Shown piece by piece: positions 5,784-11,011 of a stretch of 11,011 nucleotides of DNA. The DNA is from Candidatus Saccharimonadota bacterium (GTDB lineage Bacteria; Patescibacteriota; Saccharimonadia; Saccharimonadales; Saccharimonadaceae). A program made the position numbers and the translations under genes. Position 1 is the first letter of the stretch, and every line of letters begins with the position of its first letter. The notes beneath the pieces were generated by a model. That model was given only the letters and a program-made list of their open reading frames with translations, made no database searches and had not been told where the DNA came from. The stretch lies in contig JAFWEB010000022.1 in NCBI GenBank assembly GCA_017515925.1, forward strand, positions 1 through 11,011, read 5' to 3'.

Positions 5784-6393
5784 GCATCCACGGATCGTAG
5801 TTCGTCGATTTCATAGCAATGTCAAGTTTAGAGAGTTCCTTCAAAACTCTCTTTTCTTTTCTTCCCTGGTGAGCTTCGTATTTTTTGATAGCCTGAGTAG
5901 AAAGTAGGCCCACAAACATATATGGATCTTCTTGGTCTTTAATCTCGTCTAGCAGTTTGATGGCACGTTTTCCATCAGTCCATGCGGCATCAAAAACACC
6001 AAATACTTTGCGCATATCAATTTGTGGACTAAGGTCAAACTTCTGTGCTTTGACCTTTGGATTTTTGGTGAAATCTTTGAATGCCTTTTTGGCGCTTGCT
6101 GTAGTTTCCCAGATGATAATATCGTGTGGGGTGTCTAAATATTCACTAGCAATTTCGTAAAAATCTCTGTCTCCGAGGGTACTAGAAAGAAGGCTTGATT
6201 CGCCTTTGGCTGGCGTAATGTCCTTGATCAAAATCTTGCGCTGATCAGCAAAAATCGTGCGGCCCAAGAATAAATTCGGAATATCGTCGGCAGAAAGATT
6301 TTCACCGTTAAAAATTTCGTAGCTATCCCCTAGGATTCGTTTGACTTCCTTGGAGATTTTAATGCGATCTGGTCCATAAAAAACGTAAATCAT
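5746..6393 (-). CDS. holA: DNA polymerase III delta subunit, short form
   Basis: HolA is the clamp-loader subunit that opens the beta clamp. The N-terminus IYVFYGPDRIKISKEVKRI matches the first strand and helix of the family. LSPQIDMRKVFGVFDAAWTDGKRAIKLLDEI (interrupted by no gap) and the C-terminal KELSKLDIAMKSTNYDPW fit the later helices. At 215 residues it is far shorter than the usual 320-345. By eye, the missing part is the middle lid-like domain between the Rossmann-like core and the collar helices. The start overlaps the mutM stop as ATGA, so translation is probably coupled. The 3' end overlaps rpsT tail-to-tail by 38 bp. The assignment rests on end motifs. Confidence 0.8.
   Translation of the reverse strand: MIYVFYGPDRIKISKEVKRILGDSYEIFNGENLSADDIPNLFLGRTIFADQRKILIKDITPAKGESSLLSSTLGDRDFYEIASEYLDTPHDIIIWETTASAKKAFKDFTKNPKVKAQKFDLSPQIDMRKVFGVFDAAWTDGKRAIKLLDEIKDQEDPYMFVGLLSTQAIKKYEAHQGRKEKRVLKELSKLDIAMKSTNYDPWMLISSFLLQVSLW
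5830..5860 (+). terminator. Candidate rpsT terminator inside holA
   Basis: AGAGAGTT (5830-5837), 7-nt loop, AACTCTCT (5845-5852), then TTTCTTTTCTT. The 8-bp stem starts 46 bp after the rpsT stop. On the other strand the same bases encode the holA segment around KEKRVLKELSKL, so the hairpin coexists with coding constraint. Confidence 0.6.
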
Positions 6394-7259
6394 TTAGCAC
6401 TCCTTTTTTGGCAGGCTGGACAAATATGAGTGCCTCGGCCAGCCACACGAATTTTTTCTATTTCTGTGCCGCAACGCTCGCATGGTTCCCCTTCACGGCG
6501 AAAGACTTTAGCAAATAATCTCAAATAATCACCTTTAGTTCCATCAGCTTTGACGTAAGTTGCCATGGTAGAACCACCAGAATTTATTGATGCCTCCATT
6601 ACTTTTTTCGCACCGTCCAACAATCGGTCTGCTTCTTTTTTGGTCACAGTGCCGGCAAGTCTAGCTGGGTGAATTTTTGCGTCAAAAAGCGCCTCATCCG
6701 CATAGATATTGCCGAGCCCACAAATGATTTTCTGGTCCAATATTACCGCCTTGATACAGGAATTTTTGTGACGCATTAGCCTTTCATAAAAATCCTCTGA
6801 ATCCATATCCCAAGGTTCTGGCGCTAAACTTTTGATAAAGCTATCTTCTTCTACTTCTTCGGTTGGAATAACTTTGACAAAACCAAATTTGCGCTGATCA
6901 TTGAAGAAAAGTGTACCTTTTTCTAATTCAAAAATCACACGGGTTTGTTTGTCAGGCAGCTCCGCAAAAAATGAGTCCGTTGGATGGCCGCCCGCAAAAG
7001 AATCGGACTTTTTATTATTTGGGCGATAAATCAGCTGGCCGGTCATACGAAGATGAATCATCATAGAAACATTGCCAGTGAGATCAAAAACCAAAGCTTT
7101 GCCAAAACGACGGATGTCATCAATCCTTTGGCCTATGAGGATTTCTTTTGGTCCGATGAATGATTTATCCGAACGAACTTCTATGCGTTTAATCTTTTGT
7201 TGCAAACAAAAACCACACAGCCCACGACGGATTGTCTCTACTTCGGGTAACTCTGGCAT
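6390..7259 (-). CDS. mutM: Formamidopyrimidine-DNA glycosylase (Fpg/MutM)
   Basis: MutM removes 8-oxoguanine and formamidopyrimidines and nicks the strand by beta/delta elimination. All hallmarks are present in 289 residues: MPELPEVET with the catalytic N-terminal Pro and Glu, RFGKAL with the conserved Lys (residue 54), HLRMTGQL, the helix-two-turn-helix GLGNIYADE (181-189), GGSTMATYVKADG, and a C-terminal zinc finger (Cys 260, 263, 280, 283) with AGRGTHICPAC. The start lies 10 bp after the alkD stop in pure A/T sequence without a Shine-Dalgarno. An extended -10 promoter covers that junction. The TGA stop overlaps the holA ATG. Confidence 0.97.
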   Translation of the reverse strand: MPELPEVETIRRGLCGFCLQQKIKRIEVRSDKSFIGPKEILIGQRIDDIRRFGKALVFDLTGNVSMMIHLRMTGQLIYRPNNKKSDSFAGGHPTDSFFAELPDKQTRVIFELEKGTLFFNDQRKFGFVKVIPTEEVEEDSFIKSLAPEPWDMDSEDFYERLMRHKNSCIKAVILDQKIICGLGNIYADEALFDAKIHPARLAGTVTKKEADRLLDGAKKVMEASINSGGSTMATYVKADGTKGDYLRLFAKVFRREGEPCERCGTEIEKIRVAGRGTHICPACQKRSAK

Positions 7260-7268
7260 ATTATATAT

Positions 7269-7277
7269 ATTATACCA
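7269..7277 (-). promoter_or_regulatory. Extended -10 promoter of mutM over the alkD stop codon
   Basis: Minus strand TGG followed by TATAAT (7277-7269) forms an extended -10 element. No -35 hexamer is clear. The predicted start near 7262 leaves a leader of about 3 nt. The last alkD codons (ATG GTA TAA) build the element, so the stop codon is inside the -10 box. A second TATAAT sits directly against the ATG (7265-7260). Confidence 0.5.
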
Positions 7278-8040
7278 TTCTCATCTGTTTTAACTCTGTT
7301 TTTCTATCGCGATCTACCCGATAAGAATCACAGATTTTGGAAATAGTCTTGTTAAAAGTCCATTTTGGCAGATGTGAATTAGACAAGAATTCATGTGTAT
7401 CATCTGGGAATTTAATATAACATTCCGCAAGCAGCCAGGCGATAGCCATCTTTACATAATAAGCATCCCAAGCAAGTGCTTTCATTTCACCCGGCCCATC
7501 AGAGATCAAGCCCTCGAATTCGCGGATCCTATCAAATATTACTTGTAGATATTCCGGTGCGTCTGGCGTAACATAATGATCTAACAAAATCACCAGTGCC
7601 ACGCGTACATTGAATTCATTTAGTGATTTAAGATTGTCGTCCACTGTGTCTAGGAAATCCGCGCGGTTTTTGCGGATAGATTTGAGACTAGCACAAAAAG
7701 TATCACAACTCGACCAGTTATCGATTCGCTCAACGTGCGCTGCAAAACGTTTTTTCATCTCGTCGTATTGAAGACTTGCAATCACAAAACCATGCACATT
7801 TACTTCTTCAAAACTCACTGGCTCAAAGGATAAAAATTCTTGGTAGTTCCCTTTCCTTATCGCTTTGGCCATCTCGCGTTGATAAGGAATCCGAACCCCC
7901 ATAAAAGGTCGCTCCGTCGGCGTGAGATTTTTAGAAAAATCATAATAGCCGCCTTCTGAAAGAGACATCAATTGATTACAGAAATCCTTATAATTCTGCT
8001 TGGTCCACTTATCACGAATTAGATTATCGAAATTCTGCAT
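7270..8040 (-). CDS. alkD: DNA alkylation repair protein, AlkD family
   Basis: AlkD-family proteins are HEAT-like-repeat DNA glycosylases that excise bulky or positively charged alkylpurines. The 256 residues carry the family block GVRIPYQREMAKAI (48-61), RIDNWSSCDTFCASLK (105-120), VRVALVILLDHYV, YYVKMAIAWLLAECYIKFP (194-212) and FNKTISKICDSYRV (229-242). Trp109, Asp113 and Arg146 fall at or near the positions I recall for the Bacillus cereus AlkD catalytic residues (W109, D113, R148), so the protein is probably active. It starts 12 bp after the RhuM-Fic stop in A/T-only sequence without a Shine-Dalgarno site and is followed by mutM after 10 bp. This is a compact base-excision pair. Confidence 0.9.
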   Translation of the reverse strand: MQNFDNLIRDKWTKQNYKDFCNQLMSLSEGGYYDFSKNLTPTERPFMGVRIPYQREMAKAIRKGNYQEFLSFEPVSFEEVNVHGFVIASLQYDEMKKRFAAHVERIDNWSSCDTFCASLKSIRKNRADFLDTVDDNLKSLNEFNVRVALVILLDHYVTPDAPEYLQVIFDRIREFEGLISDGPGEMKALAWDAYYVKMAIAWLLAECYIKFPDDTHEFLSNSHLPKWTFNKTISKICDSYRVDRDRKTELKQMRMV

Positions 8041-8052
8041 ATATAATATATA

Positions 8053-9054
8053 TTATTCTTCGAGTAATTTAATAGTGAGATTGACGATTAACTCTTTTTC
8101 ATCTGGATTGCTCTCGGCAATAAGGAGTGCCATCGCCGTGAGAGCACGATCAGAAATCTTGGTCTCGCCCTTATCAGTGAGGTGATAATTATTCATGGTA
8201 AGAAAGACAATGAAAAGCAACGCTCCGATACGCTTATTGCCATCATAAAACGGATGGTCTTTGATGATGAAGTAGAGCAAATTTGCAGCTTTTTCGGCAA
8301 TGGTAGGATAGAGATCTTTACCATCATAACTTTGATAAATGGAGCTAAGTGAGCCAGCAAAACTATCGTTTCTTTTCTTGCCAAATAGCTCTCCACCCTT
8401 TTGATTTTCGCGTAATTCTACGATGAAACTCTCACACATTTCTGGAGTTAATACTACCTGCTTTTTGGATTTTTTGTTCATGGCGGACAAATCGATAAAC
8501 CCATCATCGTATTCACGCAAAGTCTGGAAACTGCCAGCATATTTGGAAATCACCTCTAAGACCCCAGTTGCCTCGCCCGCATCTAGCTCTTGGCGAGCAA
8601 TCAGGCGACGCACTACACCCATCATACTTTCAACATTTTTTAATTTTTCTGAGGAAAGTTGCTTGATTCTACGCTCATTTACTGCAATTCCACCCACCAC
8701 ATATTGCTTCAAAACCTTGGTCGCCCAGATACGAAAGTCGGTTGCTTTGCGCGAATTCACGCGGTAACCAACCGAGATAATGACATCGAGATTATAAAAC
8801 ATCACTTCGCGGCGAATTTCCCTTTTCCCCTCTGTTCGAACCGCGACATTTTTTGTCGCGGTTCGTTTTTCATCTAACTCACCCTCTTCATAAATGTTAT
8901 TAATATGACGCTCAATGGTACGACGAGAAATATCAAATAATTGTGCTATCTGATCTATTGAGGCCCAAATTGTCTCATTCTCTGCATCAACATTAAAAAC
9001 CACTTCACCCTTAATGGCTTTATAAATTTCTAAACTTTTATTCTTATGATCCAT
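8053..9054 (-). CDS. RhuM-family protein fused to a Fic/Doc domain
   Basis: The N-terminal half is the RhuM (virulence-protein) domain: WASIDQIAQLFDISRRTIERHI (interrupted helix-turn-helix-like region), EGELDEKRT, FYNLDVIISVGYRVNSRKAT and FRIWATKVLKQYV. The C-terminal part is a Fic/Doc domain with HPFYDGNKRIGA near residue 267. Fic enzymes modify proteins with AMP or phosphate. The motif has GNKR plus Ala where AMPylators have GNGRxxR, so it leans toward Doc. No clear (S/T)xxxE(G/N) inhibitory helix was seen, and no small Phd-like antitoxin gene is adjacent. I chose the ATG at 9054; an in-frame TTG precedes it. It interrupts an otherwise DNA-repair gene run, which suggests acquisition. Confidence 0.85.
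   Translation of the reverse strand: MDHKNKSLEIYKAIKGEVVFNVDAENETIWASIDQIAQLFDISRRTIERHINNIYEEGELDEKRTATKNVAVRTEGKREIRREVMFYNLDVIISVGYRVNSRKATDFRIWATKVLKQYVVGGIAVNERRIKQLSSEKLKNVESMMGVVRRLIARQELDAGEATGVLEVISKYAGSFQTLREYDDGFIDLSAMNKKSKKQVVLTPEMCESFIVELRENQKGGELFGKKRNDSFAGSLSSIYQSYDGKDLYPTIAEKAANLLYFIIKDHPFYDGNKRIGALLFIVFLTMNNYHLTDKGETKISDRALTAMALLIAESNPDEKELIVNLTIKLLEE
8837..8865. repeat. 12-bp perfect palindrome inside the RhuM coding region
   Basis: CGAACCGCGACA (8837-8848) and its exact complement TGTCGCGGTTCG (8854-8865) flank a 5-nt T loop. TTTTT follows on the plus strand, making it look like an antisense intrinsic terminator. On the coding strand it encodes the stretch between DEK and TEG of the RhuM domain. 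The core CGACAAAAAATG recurs at 9185-9196. Confidence 0.85.
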
Positions 9055-9063
9055 CAATAACAG

Positions 9064-9091
9064 ATTATCACATTATATACGCTTAAGTAAA
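9064..9091 (-). promoter_or_regulatory. Candidate RhuM-Fic promoter
   Basis: Minus strand: TTTACT (9091-9086), 16-nt spacer, TGT-GATAAT extended -10 (9072-9064). The predicted start is near 9057, giving 0-3 nt of leader. A competing perfect TATAAT (9077-9072) lacks a good -35 and would give a leader of about 11 nt. Neither offers a Shine-Dalgarno. Upstream lies the inverted-repeat array. Confidence 0.45.
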
Positions 9092-9107
9092 GCATAAGCA
9101 TGATTCA

Positions 9108-9130
9108 ACTTGTGCAATTTCTGCACAAGT
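9108..9130. repeat. Inverted repeat 1 of the polA/RhuM intergenic array
   Basis: ACTTGTGCA (9108-9116), loop ATTTC, TGCACAAGT (9122-9130): a perfect 9-bp stem with a 5-nt loop. It is 3 bp from repeat 2 and lies just upstream of the RhuM promoter region. Confidence 0.85.
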
Positions 9131-9133
9131 CCA

Positions 9134-9156
9134 GTTTATTCAAAAAATGAATAAAC
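9134..9156. repeat. Inverted repeat 2 of the array
   Basis: GTTTATTCA (9134-9142), loop AAAAA, TGAATAAAC (9148-9156): a perfect 9-bp stem with a 5-nt loop. It directly abuts repeat 3. Its centre CAAAAAATG recurs at 9188-9196 and, on the minus strand, at 8847-8855. Confidence 0.85.
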
Positions 9157-9206
9157 GCAGTGTGTTCCATTTCGGAACCAACTCCGACAAAAAATGCACA
9201 CACTGC
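9157..9206. repeat. Inverted repeat 3 of the array, with inner hairpins
   Basis: The outer stem GCAGTGTGT (9157-9165) pairs with ACACACTGC (9198-9206). Inside are two mutually exclusive small hairpins: TTCC-ATTTC-GGAA (9165-9177) and TCGGA/TCCGA (9172-9187). The alternatives would allow a structural switch. The repeat abuts repeats 2 and 4 without a gap. Confidence 0.75.
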
Positions 9207-9241
9207 AAACGAACTTCGAAGGAATCTTTCGAAGTTCGTTT
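9207..9241 (-). terminator. polA terminator hairpin and repeat 4 of the array
   Basis: AAACGAACTTCGAA (9207-9220), 7-nt loop, TTCGAAGTTCGTTT (9228-9241): a perfect 14-bp stem that touches the polA stop codon (9242-9244). For polA (minus) the U-run is only TTT at the end of the stem. On the plus strand TTTTT follows, so it is stronger in that direction, where no gene is known. Confidence 0.6.
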
Positions 9242-11011
9242 TTACAATTCTCCCCAATTCTTCCCTGTAGTTACTTCTACGGCTAGTTTGATCTTTAGCT
9301 CTGGGGCGATGCCTTCCATCGTCTCTTGCAAGATTTTTGATACTTCTTCACGCAGAGATTCGTCACACTCAATAATCAAAGAGTCATGAATCTGTAGTAC
9401 CAAATCCGCACCATCCGGCAACAAACTATCAACCTTGATCATGGCGCGTTTCATCAAATCTGCCTCTGTCCCCTGGATTGGCATATTCATTGCAGCACGC
9501 TCTGCAGCCTGACGAATGATAAAGTTAGATGACTGCACATCTGGGGTTGGACGACGGCGACCATAATAAGTTTCAACATAGCCCTCGTTTTTAGCTTGAT
9601 CCAAGATCTTTTCTAAGTATTTTTTGACTGGTTCACGTACCTTGAAATAATCATCAATAAACTGTTTTGCATCGGCCAGATACATACCAGTCGCATCGGC
9701 TAGGCCTTTCACACTCATGCCATAAAGGATTCCAAAATTAATCACCTTAGCAGCGCGACGCTGAGTCTTGGTCACTTCATCCATTGGGACATTAAATACA
9801 TCTGATGCCGTCTTGGTATGAATATCAATTCCAGAGTTAAAATCATCGATCAAAGCTTTGTCATTTGAAAGGATTGCGGCAAGACGAAGCTCGAACTGCG
9901 AATAATCTGCCGAAACAAATACTTTGCCATCACTTGCTACAAATCCAGTTCTAATTCTTCTTCCCTCCTCTGTGCGTACTGGAATATTTTGAAGATTTGG
10001 GCTAACACTAGAAAGCCTGCCAGTAGCCGTAACATTCTGGGTGAAGGTAGTATGTATTCTGTCATTTCCATCCGCAAGATCTGGGAATGGCGCAATATAA
10101 GTAGTCAGAAGCTTGGATGCCTCGCGATACTCCATTAATTTTGGAATGATCGGATGCTGATCTTTTAGTTTTTCTAACTCTTTGGCACCAGTAGAATAAC
10201 CACGCGCAGTCTTTTTAATCCCTTTTGTTGGAAGCTGGAGATTATCAAACAATACTTCGCTTAACTGAATTGGCGAATTAATATTAAATTCTTTTCCAGC
10301 TAATTCATAGATTTCTTTTTCGAGTTTGGAGACGATTGACTGGAATTCATCGAGCAATTCTTTGAAATACGGACGAGATATTTTGACACCTTTTTGCTCC
10401 ATCTTATATAATACTGGGATTAGCGGTAAATCATATTCTTGATAAATCTTCTCGAGCTTAGAAAAGCGAGAAAGGTCCGTCGCCTGAGTCGCAGCTTTTT
10501 CACGGTTTTGTTCTTCTTCCTCTGCGGTTGGTCCAAAATTCAGCAGGCCTTGTTTGGCCTTTGATTCCTCATTTTGGATACGCGCAAGAGGATTTAGCAA
10601 AAACTGTGCCTGGTTCAAATCCCAAAACTTCTTCTTGCCGCTCAGGATTTCTTCGGCTAGATTTGAATTAGTGTGCATTTCTTTTTTGATGTCATCGCGC
10701 ACGATATAATCTTTGAAATCTTCTGCGGAATAAGTCTTGGCTGGTTTTTCAAATTCTTTTGTATCGTTCTTTTCTAAATCAGAAAAGTCACCTTTTTGCT
10801 CATTCTGTTTGGCTGAGATTTCGGCTAATTCTTTTTCTGCATCTTTGTCTGACATAATATTGAGATCCGACAATGGGTTCTCGCGAATCTTTGCAATATC
10901 TGCTATAAATTTGCGCAAAACCGAATTAAATTCCAAATATTTCAAAGCGTTTTCTACGCGCTTTGGATTGACAACGAGATCTGGTATCTCAGATAATTTT
11001 ACTGGCGCATC
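9242..11011 (-). CDS. polA: DNA polymerase I, 5'-truncated by the window edge
   Basis: The frame stays open to the right edge (589 residues visible); the 5'-nuclease domain would lie outside. After EFNSVLRKF comes a low-complexity Lys/Glu linker and a proofreading region cut to roughly 120 residues. An FWDLNQAQFLLNP segment resembles the exo II region, but no exo I DxE motif is seen. The polymerase domain is complete: TATGRLSSVSPNLQNIP, motif A DYSQFELR, motif B RRAAKVINFGILYG and motif C QIHDSLIIE. The steric-gate Glu and the Arg, Lys, Phe and Tyr of the O-helix are kept. Motif A has Phe where Ile is usual, motif B has Val after the Lys where Ala is usual, and motif C reads HDS rather than HDE. 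The leftmost gene in the repair cluster's transcription order, it ends at a hairpin. Confidence 0.96.
   Translation of the reverse strand, partial: DAPVKLSEIPDLVVNPKRVENALKYLEFNSVLRKFIADIAKIRENPLSDLNIMSDKDAEKELAEISAKQNEQKGDFSDLEKNDTKEFEKPAKTYSAEDFKDYIVRDDIKKEMHTNSNLAEEILSGKKKFWDLNQAQFLLNPLARIQNEESKAKQGLLNFGPTAEEEEQNREKAATQATDLSRFSKLEKIYQEYDLPLIPVLYKMEQKGVKISRPYFKELLDEFQSIVSKLEKEIYELAGKEFNINSPIQLSEVLFDNLQLPTKGIKKTARGYSTGAKELEKLKDQHPIIPKLMEYREASKLLTTYIAPFPDLADGNDRIHTTFTQNVTATGRLSSVSPNLQNIPVRTEEGRRIRTGFVASDGKVFVSADYSQFELRLAAILSNDKALIDDFNSGIDIHTKTASDVFNVPMDEVTKTQRRAAKVINFGILYGMSVKGLADATGMYLADAKQFIDDYFKVREPVKKYLEKILDQAKNEGYVETYYGRRRPTPDVQSSNFIIRQAAERAAMNMPIQGTEADLMKRAMIKVDSLLPDGADLVLQIHDSLIIECDESLREEVSKILQETMEGIAPELKIKLAVEVTTGKNWGEL

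Noticed and set aside
6390..6393. UGA as a sense codon, as in Gracilibacteria
   Set aside because: The mutM TGA sits in a classic ATGA overlap right after a complete zinc finger, so it acts as a stop.
9147..9389. 80-codon plus-strand frame with a CTHCK motif
   Set aside because: It starts inside repeat 2 of the hairpin array and continues antisense to the polA motif C region; the pair of cysteines alone does not support a gene.

Overview
The window looks like chromosome from a small-genome bacterium of the Candidate Phyla Radiation (Patescibacteria), most likely a Saccharibacteria (TM7) relative. I infer this from shortened housekeeping proteins (215-residue HolA, TruB without a PUA domain, Pol I with a shrunken proofreading region), low-complexity tails and tight AT-rich junctions. 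The mutM/holA junction uses TGA as a stop inside an ATGA overlap, which argues for the standard code and against UGA-as-glycine lineages. No phylogeny was run.

Left part (1-5275). After a possible short plus-strand transcript ending in a strong terminator, a minus-strand block reads, in transcription order: a DHH/NrnA-like protein with dead-looking catalytic motifs and a ~510-residue disordered tail, a putative 25-residue membrane peptide, truB, a 499-residue acidic coiled-coil protein, then rpsO and a hairpin terminator. This matches the widespread bacterial order rbfA-nrnA-truB-ribF-rpsO, with the pseudo-DHH protein at the nrnA position and the acidic protein at the ribF position. truB and rpsO have near-identical promoters whose predicted start points fall on the ATG, suggesting leaderless mRNAs.

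Middle (5276-5783). A divergent promoter region with a perfect 10-bp mirrored repeat drives the DHH-like gene leftward and rpsT rightward. Ribosomal protein S20 carries a histone H1-like Lys/Ala/Pro tail. Its 3' end overlaps the convergent holA by 38 bp, and each gene contains a candidate terminator for the other.

Right part (5746-11011). A minus-strand replication and repair cluster reads polA (5' end outside the window), a RhuM-Fic fusion, an AlkD-family glycosylase, mutM and holA. AlkD and MutM would start base excision repair and Pol I could fill the gaps. The RhuM-Fic gene is the odd member: it is preceded by 134 bp made almost wholly of four abutting perfect inverted repeats, and it contains a 12-bp perfect palindrome sharing a core motif with them.
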